Shown: positions 1-6,211, counted from the stretch's first letter. The stretch: DNA of 6,751 nucleotides from Promethearchaeota archaeon (GCA_004524515.1 SDNV01000143.1:1-6751), one strand, 5' to 3'. Numbers and translations: made by a program. Notes: generated from the letters alone by a model not told the origin.

Positions 1-24
1 ATAAATAACCTAAATTAAGTGGAT

Positions 25-1872
25 TTAATTAGAATAAACCTTTCTGAATTCCTCTTCCCACTTTTTCTTCACATATAGATTATTCGTGACCGTGTCATAA
101 AGTAATGACAGTTCACTAATTCCCCCTAAAAATTCCTTCTCAATCATAATGTGCTTTGAAAATAATTCCTTTTTAATAGCATCAATGTTTTTTTGAGAAA
201 TATTGTCTTTTTCATAAATATTTTTCGCACCTCCAATTACTAGAGCTTCAATATTCTCTTTATTTGCTCCATGATACAAGGTATTATCCAGCAATGAGCT
301 CACTGAAGTATTTATATATCTATGAGGAAAGAGTAAGGAAGAGCCATTTTTTTTAGACTTTGATTTGGGTTCAATAATATGGGAGATAGCATACACTTTA
401 TTGACTTTATCTGCCAGAATCAATGCTATCCCGGAAGTTAATCCATAAATGGAAAATTTAGTGGATTGGTTTCCTTCATTGTGAGAATTAATTATGGCAT
501 AATGACCAATCGGTATATTTAATTCTCCTTTAATGTTAGGATGGATGATCTGATCAGAATTTTCAGAATTAGGTAATGCTGAGGCAACTAGTTTAGGATT
601 TACCGATTTTCTTCCTCGTCCTTTTTGGTTATTATTAGGGCCTCCCCGCTTATTTGAAATTTTTTTCTTTTCATTTTCTCCAAATTCTGCTATTTTTTGC
701 TCTAATTGCTTTTCTCGTAGTCCGATTAGAAGTTCCCTCTGTTCTAATTGTATCTCACGTTGAATTAGTAGCTGTTCTTTTTCTTTTAATTGATTCTCTT
801 TTATCTCAATTTGGTGTAAGCGGTGAATGGTTTGCACTTCACGCTGGTCCAATTTTTTTTCTCTTGATTGAATAGTGTCTTCTTTGTCCCCTTGGACGGG
901 TTTTTTTACCCGGGCTGTTTTTATTTTTACCGTTTTCGTTTCCGGAGTGATATTAAATCCTTTTTTATCCATTATCTTAACTAACTGTCCTTTTTTTTCT
1001 GGTTCCTCATGTTTTACTTTTTCATCCAATTCCAATTGCTTCTTGACTTTTTCTTTTTTAAGCACGATGTCTGGACTTAACTGATGTTTTACGTAAAAAT
1101 GATTATTAGTATCAATCGATTTAAAACTACTAAAGGTATTCATTAACATTTCTGTTTTTCCTAAAATTAGAAGTCCTCCATGCACCAAATGGTTCGCTAA
1201 ATTTCTTAATAATTTTTCTTTAGCTTCTTTTTGGATATATATTAGGAGATTTCTGCAAAAAATTACATCATATTTTGTATTCTTTTTATGCCCCCTGATT
1301 ATATCTTCTTCAAAAAATTCTACTCTGTTTCTTATTTCATCAGTAAGTGTAAATTTAGGACCTAGATGAGTGTCTCGTTTAGTAAAATAGGTTTCTACAT
1401 AATTCTTCGGGATTTCGTGGATTGAGTATTCTCCATACACTCCATTTTTTGCAATAGCAAGTGCTGTTTTATCTATATCTGAAGCAACTATCTCATATTC
1501 GGGGAAATTTATGATCTTTTTTTTAAGTTTGTCAAACAGCATTGCGATTGAGTAAGGTTCCTCCCCTGTAGCACATGGGGCCGACCAAATTCGGATTGGT
1601 CTTTTAAGTCCAACAATAAATTGTCGTATAAATTCTTCAAATCTTTCAAAAATCTCGTAATTTCTAAAGAAATAGGTATAGTTTATAGTAAATTTGTCAA
1701 GGAAACAGGCACTCTCGCTCGGATGAGCAGAAAGATAATCAAGATATTCTTTGTAGGAGTTAATTTCTAAATTTTTCACCCTAAAATGGATTCTACGTTC
1801 AAGAAATTTTCTCTGATAGTATTCAAATCTAATTCCTGTTATTTCTTTTAATTTATCGATGATATTTTCCAT
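25..1872 (-). CDS. CheR methyltransferase - coiled coil - CheD-like fusion protein
   Basis: The 615-residue protein joins two chemotaxis modules. Residues 1-263 are a complete CheR-type, SAM-dependent glutamate O-methyltransferase. A helical N-terminal part leads to TINYTYFFRN (62-71), SAM motif I around SAPCATGEEPYS (97-108), ASDID (130-134), and FCRNLLIYI (205-213) followed by a GG-x-L-x-L-GKTE stretch (232-241). Residues 337-392 form an eight-heptad coiled coil, and 402-427 are basic and rich in Gly, Asn and Arg. Residues about 450-604 resemble CheD, a receptor glutamine deamidase: GLTSGIAL at 477-484, His498, a GGAK segment at 548-551, and a conserved ending. Aligned from memory to Thermotoga CheD, His498 matches the catalytic His, but Gly481 replaces the Cys and Ile475 the Thr, so deamidation is unlikely. 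The ATG start precedes the intact CheR N-terminus; no clear Shine-Dalgarno is seen. CheR is sure, CheD is good at fold level, and the receptor target is unknown. Confidence 0.9.
   Translation of the reverse strand: MENIIDKLKEITGIRFEYYQRKFLERRIHFRVKNLEINSYKEYLDYLSAHPSESACFLDKFTINYTYFFRNYEIFERFEEFIRQFIVGLKRPIRIWSAPCATGEEPYSIAMLFDKLKKKIINFPEYEIVASDIDKTALAIAKNGVYGEYSIHEIPKNYVETYFTKRDTHLGPKFTLTDEIRNRVEFFEEDIIRGHKKNTKYDVIFCRNLLIYIQKEAKEKLLRNLANHLVHGGLLILGKTEMLMNTFSSFKSIDTNNHFYVKHQLSPDIVLKKEKVKKQLELDEKVKHEEPEKKGQLVKIMDKKGFNITPETKTVKIKTARVKKPVQGDKEDTIQSREKKLDQREVQTIHRLHQIEIKENQLKEKEQLLIQREIQLEQRELLIGLREKQLEQKIAEFGENEKKKISNKRGGPNNNQKGRGRKSVNPKLVASALPNSENSDQIIHPNIKGELNIPIGHYAIINSHNEGNQSTKFSIYGLTSGIALILADKVNKVYAISHIIEPKSKSKKNGSSLLFPHRYINTSVSSLLDNTLYHGANKENIEALVIGGAKNIYEKDNISQKNIDAIKKELFSKHIMIEKEFLGGISELSLLYDTVTNNLYVKKKWEEEFRKVYSN
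697..864 (-). repeat. Eight consecutive heptads in the CheR-CheD linker (coiled coil)
   Basis: Residues 337-392 of the fusion divide without gaps into eight heptads, each starting with Arg or Lys. Examples are REKKLDQ, KENQLKE, REIQLEQ and REKQLEQ. Leu or another aliphatic residue sits at the fifth position in nearly all of them. This is the pattern of a long, probably oligomerising coiled coil that would separate the two enzyme-like domains. At the DNA level it is a degenerate 21-nt periodicity rather than an exact repeat. Confidence 0.8.
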
Positions 1873-2047
1873 GAAGTTAGCTTCTATCGATATAGTAATT
1901 ACGAATTACACCTTAACCCCTAATAATAAAATTCATTCCTAATTTATGTAATAACATAGTCTTTTAATTTAAACCTATCCAAAGTAAAAGCAATTACGTT
2001 ATGGTATACAGAAAAACAATCTCAATAAAATTTTTAAGTTGTTTGTC
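1873..2047 (-). promoter_or_regulatory. Intergenic leader upstream of the CheR-CheD gene
   Basis: This 175-nt AT-rich gap separates two genes on the minus strand, long enough for the CheR-CheD gene to have its own promoter. On the minus strand the best TATA-like run is TTTAAATTAAAA at about 1963-1974, some 95 nt before the ATG, which would leave a long leader. A T5 tract on the minus strand near 2012-2016 could contribute to ending the longin transcript. Neither call is firm, and no Shine-Dalgarno stands out before the ATG. Confidence 0.25.
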
Positions 2048-2752
2048 TTAAGACAGGGATATGAACCCAAATTTAATTAAATTTTTACAAATCGCATATA
2101 CTCTTTCCTTTTCCATATCCAATTCCTCTGCTATTTGTGATATTGACTTTATACCATCAATTTTATTAAAAACATGATGAGCGGAATCACCTGTTAAATA
2201 ATTTTCTGGATTTATTTTTGTAGAAATTTTAAAACGAGGGATATATCCATAATAATTTGGATATTTTTGCGGAACTTCTTGTTCAGAATCTAAATTTTGG
2301 ATATAATTATTGTTAATATAATTTTTATGGTCTTCTCCATCCTCTTCCAACAACTCATCGACAATTTCTTCGAAACTTTCAAATATTTCTCTTCTTCCCG
2401 CCCATTTTTTTATTTGATCTGCGCCAAATCTAGTGGTAAAATCGTGTGATACGTTATTTAAAAACCTTTTAACATCTACACTATCTGAATTCTCATCATA
2501 TGTCGCTAAATACACCATGTTTTGGATATTCATATCATTAAGAAAGGATAACTTTAGGTTTGAATTTGAGAGTTTTAATTCACTAATTGATCCTAAATTC
2601 TTAAATTGACTGCCAAAAGAATTCAATGCTGAAAAAAAACCAGACAGCATGATCAGATCGTTCTCTTCAGCAAAGACACTCTTTTCATAATTCGAAAGGT
2701 TCTTTGAAAGTAATGGAACACCATCCTTAATGATTACTAAATCCCTTATCAT
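2048..2752 (-). CDS. Longin-like domain protein with C-terminal winged helix
   Basis: This 234-residue soluble protein has no signal peptide or membrane segment. Residues 1-135 follow a longin order of secondary structure: strands RDLVIIKDG (3-11) and VPLLSKNL (12-19), a helix at 31-51, strands near 57-61, 66-71 and 79-84, a helix at 93-110, and FESFEEIVDELL (124-135). An acidic, Asn- and Tyr-rich linker spans 136-170. Residues 187-234 look like a small winged helix, with a VFNKIDG turn, SISQIAEELDM as the first helices, and ERVYAICKNLIKFGFISL as recognition helix and wing. Longin and roadblock proteins typically act as scaffolds or regulators of small GTPases and are abundant in Asgard archaea. 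A role as DNA binder or GTPase adaptor is inferred. The ATG is the natural start, since the first strand begins within three residues of it. The gene is co-oriented with the CheR-CheD gene 175 nt downstream. Confidence 0.75.
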   Translation of the reverse strand: MIRDLVIIKDGVPLLSKNLSNYEKSVFAEENDLIMLSGFFSALNSFGSQFKNLGSISELKLSNSNLKLSFLNDMNIQNMVYLATYDENSDSVDVKRFLNNVSHDFTTRFGADQIKKWAGRREIFESFEEIVDELLEEDGEDHKNYINNNYIQNLDSEQEVPQKYPNYYGYIPRFKISTKINPENYLTGDSAHHVFNKIDGIKSISQIAEELDMEKERVYAICKNLIKFGFISLS

Positions 2753-2874
2753 AATTTCAATAACAGTCTAAATTTAACCTTAAAAACCTAAAGTAAAATC
2801 ATGAGCAGTAAAATCAGTATTAAATATGAAAATGTGAAAAAATAATAATGTAATATCCAAATAATATCATAGCG
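2753..2874. promoter_or_regulatory. Divergent promoter region between the longin gene and the sugar kinase
   Basis: The 122-nt AT-rich gap separates two divergent start codons, so both promoters should lie here. For the minus-strand gene, TTAAATTTA-like (2769-2777) and TTTTTAAGG-like (2779-2789) runs lie 17-37 nt before the ATG. For the plus-strand gene, ATTAAATATG (about 2819-2828) and AAAAAATAATAATG (2837-2850) are TATA-like. Composition makes such matches common, so exact boxes cannot be assigned. No Shine-Dalgarno is obvious for either gene. Confidence 0.45.
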
Positions 2875-2880
2875 ATGATA
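2865..2880 (+). other. Short perfect inverted repeat spanning the kinase start codon
   Basis: TATCAT (2865-2870), a 4-nt spacer AGCG, then ATGATA (2875-2880) form a perfect 6-bp inverted repeat whose right arm contains the ATG. In RNA it could fold into a small hairpin hiding the start codon; in DNA it could be a half-site pair. The stem is mostly A-U and weak. It matters only if the transcript begins upstream of it. Confidence 0.35.
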
Positions 2881-3972
2881 CGAATAAAGTCGCCCGGAAG
2901 AATTTGCCTTTTCGGGGAACATCAGGATTATTTAAATTATCCGGTAATTGCAATGGCTATCTCTAAATATATCTATTTAGAAGCGGAAAGAATCCCTGAA
3001 AAAAAATTTAAAATTTCTCTCCCAGATATCAATGAGCACATGGAAATTCAATTAAAAGGAGGAGAAATTGAATATTTATCTAAAAGAGATTATTTAAGGA
3101 GTGGGTATAACCAATTTATTCGAAAAAATCTTAAATTTAAGAACGGGTATAGCATTAAAATTACTGGAGAGATTCCCATAAATGCTGGAGCTGCTAGCTC
3201 TTCTGCTCTTGTGATGGCTTGGCTTTATTTTTTAAATTTTATCTTGGGATGCCCTTTTACTAAAAATGAATTAGCTAATATGGGGTATTTAACAGAAGTA
3301 GCGGAATTTGGAGAAGCAGGAGGTAAGATGGACTTTTTTACTTCTATTCATGGTAATGTGATTTATTTAGAACCTAAAAAACAAAATGATTATGTTCTCG
3401 AGTTCCCACTTAAATTAGAGGGTTTTGTATTGGGAGATTCATTAGAAAAAAAACAAACCGTTGATGATTTAAGAAGGGTTAAAACACTATCTTTAAAATC
3501 ATTTGAAATTTTACAAAGCATCATGCCTGAGTTCAACGAATTCAAGACATCTCTAAAGGAAATCGATACTTTTTTACCCAACTTAGAAATGAAATACCAG
3601 AAAAAGATCATAGGAAATATTATCAATAGAGACCTCACAAAACAGGCTCTGGAACTGATAAACAATTTCACATCCTTAAAAGTGAGAACTTCTAATGATT
3701 CTATCAATTTTCATAGAAAATTAGGTCATTTACTGAATTTACATGAGAAACAATTAAAGGAGAAAATTGAAATAATCACCCCTAAAATTGATCTACTAAT
3801 AAGGAAATGTTTAGAGGGAGGAGCATTAGGTGCAAAAATCAATGGATCTGGTTTTGGAGGAACAATGTTTGCCCTATCACCTGGCAACGAACTACTTCTT
3901 AAAGAAATCATAGAGAAAAACGGGGGAAATGCCTATAGTATTAAAACAAGTGATGGAGTTGAAAACTATTGA
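2875..3972 (+). CDS. GHMP-family sugar kinase, galactokinase-like
   Basis: The 365-residue protein should phosphorylate a free sugar with ATP, most likely at the anomeric carbon. All GHMP motifs are present. The galactokinase-type substrate motif is GRICLFGEHQDYLNYPV (8-24), the ATP-binding loop is PINAGAASSSALV (101-113), and the catalytic Asp region is GGKMDFFTSIHG (149-160, Asp153). Motif 3 is GALGAKINGSGFGGTMFAL (316-334). The GEHxDY form favours the galactokinase branch over heptose kinases (usually GGGTDY), and the length fits galactokinases. It departs from textbook galactokinase in having GEHQDY for GEHTDY and FF for the Gln after the catalytic Asp, so the true sugar could be another hexose or pentose. 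It overlaps the following nucleotidyltransferase by 4 nt, making a sugar-activation operon. The ATG lies five codons before the first motif. It is confident as a GHMP sugar kinase; the substrate is open. Confidence 0.88.
   Translation: MIRIKSPGRICLFGEHQDYLNYPVIAMAISKYIYLEAERIPEKKFKISLPDINEHMEIQLKGGEIEYLSKRDYLRSGYNQFIRKNLKFKNGYSIKITGEIPINAGAASSSALVMAWLYFLNFILGCPFTKNELANMGYLTEVAEFGEAGGKMDFFTSIHGNVIYLEPKKQNDYVLEFPLKLEGFVLGDSLEKKQTVDDLRRVKTLSLKSFEILQSIMPEFNEFKTSLKEIDTFLPNLEMKYQKKIIGNIINRDLTKQALELINNFTSLKVRTSNDSINFHRKLGHLLNLHEKQLKEKIEIITPKIDLLIRKCLEGGALGAKINGSGFGGTMFALSPGNELLLKEIIEKNGGNAYSIKTSDGVENY
3955..3972 (+). promoter_or_regulatory. GGAG ribosome binding site and TTGA stop/start overlap
   Basis: GGAG (3955-3958) lies 10 nt before a TTG start (3969-3971) that overlaps the TGA stop of the kinase (3970-3972). 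The next in-frame Met is residue 25, beyond the catalytic nucleotide-binding loop, so TTG is the only start that keeps the protein intact. The arrangement suggests translational coupling. Confidence 0.7.
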
Positions 3973-4712
3973 AAGCTATTGTCCTTTGCGCTGGGTATGG
4001 TAAGCGTTTGAGACCTTATACAGATAAACTCCAGAAATCTATGATACCTATTCACGGAAAGCCTTTACTAGAGTATATAATAAATGGTTTGATCTCTGCA
4101 AACCTCAGGGATCTAATTCTTGTAGTAGGATATAAAAAAGAACAGATAATTAATCATTTTGGAAACGGAGAAAATTGGAATATTAAACTAGATTATGTAG
4201 AGCAAAAAGATTTAAACGGGACAGGCGGTGCAGTGTTGCTATGTGAAAATTTCATAAGAAATTCTCATTTTTTTGTAACCTATGGCGATGTTTTACTAAC
4301 TAATAGAATTTACACCCAAATTTATAAAGTTTTTAAAAAAGAGCATCATGATTTCGTACTTGTAGCAAATTATACTGAGGATCCTTCTAAAGGTGGAAGT
4401 ATAACATGCGAAGGAAAATATTGTGTAAATATACTTGAGAAACCAAAAAAAGAAACACCTCATTCAAATCTAAATAATGCTGGTGTTTTTATTTTCTCCC
4501 AGGAAATTTTTGATGTACTCAAATCTTTAAAACCGACAGAAAGAGGCGAAATTGAGTTACCAGATGCGATAAATCTTGGTATATTGAAAAGAAAGTGGAA
4601 AGTGCGGGTAATTGAGATGGCGAAAGAAGATTTTAGAGGAGATTTTGGTGATATTGAGGTGTATGAACGACTTAAAAATGAAACTCATTGGCTAAATGAA
4701 TTAAAAATTTAA
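3969..4712 (+). CDS. Sugar-phosphate nucleotidyltransferase (NDP-sugar pyrophosphorylase)
   Basis: The 247-residue enzyme should combine a sugar 1-phosphate with an NTP to give an NDP-sugar and pyrophosphate. It is a single GT-A type domain of the RmlA/GlmU-N/HddC group. The signature AGYGKRLRPYTDKLQKSM (8-25) holds the phosphate loop and probable catalytic Lys23, though Gln replaces the usual Pro before it. GTGGAV (84-89) contacts the base, and the GTGGA form recalls HddC-type guanylyltransferases. TYGD (104-107) supplies the first metal Asp, EKP is at 157-159, NAGVFIF at 170-176, and RGDFGD (223-228) resembles the W-x-D-I-G motif holding the second metal Asp. There is no C-terminal left-handed beta-helix, so it is not a bifunctional GlmU. 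Its start is TTG, overlapping the kinase stop, and the kinase product is its likely substrate. The family is confident; NTP and sugar are undetermined. Confidence 0.88.
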   Translation: MKAIVLCAGYGKRLRPYTDKLQKSMIPIHGKPLLEYIINGLISANLRDLILVVGYKKEQIINHFGNGENWNIKLDYVEQKDLNGTGGAVLLCENFIRNSHFFVTYGDVLLTNRIYTQIYKVFKKEHHDFVLVANYTEDPSKGGSITCEGKYCVNILEKPKKETPHSNLNNAGVFIFSQEIFDVLKSLKPTERGEIELPDAINLGILKRKWKVRVIEMAKEDFRGDFGDIEVYERLKNETHWLNELKI

Positions 4713-4820
4713 GAACCCTTTGAAATTTATTTTTATAAAATTATTAAACAAATGCTATATTTCAAAAAGCTCATTTTATATATTTTTTAATAGCTTATAA
4801 CCCTAAATTATAAATTTTTA

Positions 4821-4853
4821 TCGATTTACTTTAATCTCGTAAAAATAAATCGA
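4821..4853. repeat. Inverted repeat TCGATTTA / TAAATCGA upstream of pirin
   Basis: Two perfect 8-bp inverted arms, 4821-4828 and 4846-4853, flank a 17-nt spacer. The right arm ends 6 nt before the TATA-like box of the pirin gene, where archaeal BRE elements and regulator sites sit. It could be an operator for a dimeric regulator. In AT-rich DNA an 8-bp pair is only modestly significant, but each arm includes a CG step that is rare here. Confidence 0.4.
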
Positions 4854-4859
4854 ATCAAA

Positions 4860-4870
4860 TTATATTAAAA
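4860..4870 (+). promoter_or_regulatory. TATA-like box of the pirin gene
   Basis: TTATATTAAAA is centred about 25 nt before the pirin ATG at 4890, preceded by a purine-rich CGAATCAAA that could serve as BRE. With archaeal spacing, transcription would begin at or next to the ATG, which suggests a leaderless message. The only Shine-Dalgarno-like sequence is a weak AAGTGAT at 4878-4884. Confidence 0.45.
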
Positions 4871-4889
4871 TATTCATAAGTGATAAAAA

Positions 4890-5774
4890 ATGAATGAAGT
4901 GAGAAAAGTACGTTTAACCTTAAAAAGTAGACCTACACTTGAAGGTGCAGGTGTCCGGTTAAAAAGAGCATTCGGGTACGCAGATTCTTCATTGGATCCC
5001 TTTTTACTTTTAGATGATTTTCATTCCGATAATCCTGACGATTATATTGCTGGTTTTCCTTGGCACCCTCATCGAGGAATAGAAACAATAACCTATATGC
5101 TTCATGGAAAGATTGAGCATGGAGATAGCTTGGGGAATGGTGGGATAATAGAGTCGGGTGATGTTCAATGGATGACAGCAGGGAATGGTATTATCCACCA
5201 AGAACTACCAAAACATGATAAAAATAAACCTCTACTTTGGGGATTTCAGTTGTGGGCAAATCTTCCGGCTTCTCATAAAATGATGAATCCTAGATATCGA
5301 GATATTAAAAAAGAACAAATCCCTGAAATTGAATTAAAGGAAGGTAAAATAAAAATAAAAATCATCTCTGGTGAGGTTCAAGGAAATAAAGGACCAGTGC
5401 AAGATATAGTTACAGAACCAGAATATTTAGATATTTCAATAAAGCCCAATACAGAATTTAGACATCCTATAAAAAAAGGGCACAATGCTTTTACTTACAT
5501 AATAGATGGAAAAGGTTATTTTGATGAAAAAAAAGAACAGCTAATATCAAATGAAAATTTAGTTATTTTTAAAGATGGGGATGAGGTACTTATTAACACC
5601 GCTGATAATTCAGTGCGATTTCTTCTAATTTCGGGAAAACCTATAAGAGAACCAGTAGCATGGCGAGGTCCTATTGTTATGAACTCTGAAAAGGAATTGA
5701 ATATTGCTTTCGATGAATATCGAAATGGTACTTTTTTAAAACATACGTCCCATGCGACTTTTATAAATACTTAA
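4890..5774 (+). CDS. Pirin-family bicupin metalloprotein
   Basis: The 294-residue protein is a full-length pirin, a cytosolic two-cupin metal-binding family. Bacterial members include quercetin 2,3-dioxygenases, and eukaryotic pirin is a transcription cofactor. The N-terminal cupin has the hallmark HPHRGIETITYMLHG (59-73) and MTAGNGIIHQELP (95-107), giving ligands His59, His61, His103 and Glu105 with spacing near-identical to known pirins. DPFLLLDDF (36-44) is the usual first-strand motif. LWGFQLWANLP (116-126) joins the cupins. The C-terminal cupin spans about 178-248 and has no ligand set, as usual. The ending GPIVMNSEKELNIAFDEYRNGTF (260-282) is the conserved pirin tail. It stands alone 177 nt after the sugar operon, with its own promoter-like sequence, so no functional link is implied. 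The family is certain; the biological substrate is unknown. Confidence 0.95.
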   Translation: MNEVRKVRLTLKSRPTLEGAGVRLKRAFGYADSSLDPFLLLDDFHSDNPDDYIAGFPWHPHRGIETITYMLHGKIEHGDSLGNGGIIESGDVQWMTAGNGIIHQELPKHDKNKPLLWGFQLWANLPASHKMMNPRYRDIKKEQIPEIELKEGKIKIKIISGEVQGNKGPVQDIVTEPEYLDISIKPNTEFRHPIKKGHNAFTYIIDGKGYFDEKKEQLISNENLVIFKDGDEVLINTADNSVRFLLISGKPIREPVAWRGPIVMNSEKELNIAFDEYRNGTFLKHTSHATFINT

Positions 5775-5782
5775 TTCTAAGA

Positions 5783-5789
5783 TTTTTTT
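5783..5789 (+). terminator. T7 tract just after the pirin gene
   Basis: A run of seven T begins 9 nt after the pirin stop codon. Archaeal RNA polymerase can terminate on a U-rich run without a strong hairpin, so this is a plausible first terminator for the pirin message. Confidence 0.45.
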
Positions 5790-5844
5790 GGAAAATTTCT
5801 TTTTAATAGCTTCAATATTTTATCTGTATTGAGACTTCTAGCAT

Positions 5845-5858
5845 ATCTTAATTAAGAT
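5845..5858. repeat. Perfect 14-bp palindrome ATCTTAATTAAGAT
   Basis: The sequence equals its own reverse complement over 14 bp with no spacer. It lies in non-coding DNA between pirin and the small ORF. It is a possible protein-binding site, but an all-AT core makes chance occurrence likely. Confidence 0.4.
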
Positions 5859-5887
5859 TAATTTATTTGCCTCTTATAGAACTTCAA

Positions 5888-5913
5888 TCAATATATATAT
5901 TGAGATTTTTTTT
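5888..5913 (+). terminator. Hairpin-like 16-bp palindrome followed by T8
   Basis: TCAATATATATATTGA (5888-5903) is a perfect palindrome able to form a 6-bp stem. After GA comes a run of eight T (5906-5913). The layout resembles an intrinsic terminator, but the stem has one G-C pair and is weak. The T run alone may suffice in archaea. It could back up the T tract at 5783. Confidence 0.35.
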
Positions 5914-6172
5914 AGGAAATAGAATTTTAAAATTTTTTTGTTTTGTAACTCATTCAATAATAAGTGTTATTTCAAGACTAGGAAATATTGAATAAAATTT
6001 TCTCATATTATAAAACTAGATTCGGAACAAAAAAGATTATTCAAATAAATTAATTTAAAGATATTTTAACTATAAAATCTATAAAATATTCCTCCAGTTT
6101 AAAACTTTTATTAAATTTCTCGATTAAAATAGAATTATGAAGAACTAATCTTTCACATATTTTATAGATGCA

Positions 6173-6208
6173 TTTAAATAAGAAATAAATAACAATTTTA
6201 AATGGAGA
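6173..6208 (+). promoter_or_regulatory. TATA-like box and Shine-Dalgarno of the 52-codon ORF
   Basis: TTTAAATA at 6173-6180 lies about 35 nt before the ATG at 6212, and would place the transcript start near 6201-6205. GGAGAGA (6204-6210) begins 8 nt before the ATG and is the clearest Shine-Dalgarno-like sequence in this half of the window. The two signals together favour translation of the small ORF, with a very short leader. Confidence 0.4.
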
Positions 6209-6211
6209 GAA

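Larger units (their letters stand above)
5775..6211. other. 437-nt AT-rich intergenic region with palindromes
   Basis: No convincing gene or structured RNA was found on either strand. The region holds T tracts at 5783-5789, 5906-5913 and 5933-5939. Its palindromes and inverted repeats are 5812-5832, 5845-5858, 5888-5903 and 5952-5993. A tandem pair of the 9-mer CTATAAAAT lies at 6070-6087, and a likely promoter for the following small ORF is near its end. A minus-strand reading frame at 6050-6232 has no supporting features. Confidence 0.6.

Noticed and set aside
654..1084. Two plus-strand hydrophobic frames opposite the CheR-CheD linker
   Set aside because: They are antisense to Lys- and Glu-rich coding DNA, which automatically reads as Phe, Leu and Ser. 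No start signals were seen.
3390..3911. Two minus-strand frames (3390-3707 and 3726-3911) inside the sugar kinase
   Set aside because: They lie antisense to a well-conserved GHMP kinase; their translations show no recognisable motif.
5010..5201. Minus-strand frame of 63 codons inside pirin
   Set aside because: It is antisense to the conserved metal-binding cupin and has no independent support.
5777..5848. Minus-strand frame of about 23 codons ending at 5777 in the post-pirin spacer
   Set aside because: It is bounded upstream by a stop codon, has no start codon or ribosome binding site, and is Lys/Leu-rich as expected by composition.
6070..6087. Tandem CTATAAAAT CTATAAAAT
   Set aside because: Only two copies of an AT-rich 9-mer; too short to call a repeat array or CRISPR element.
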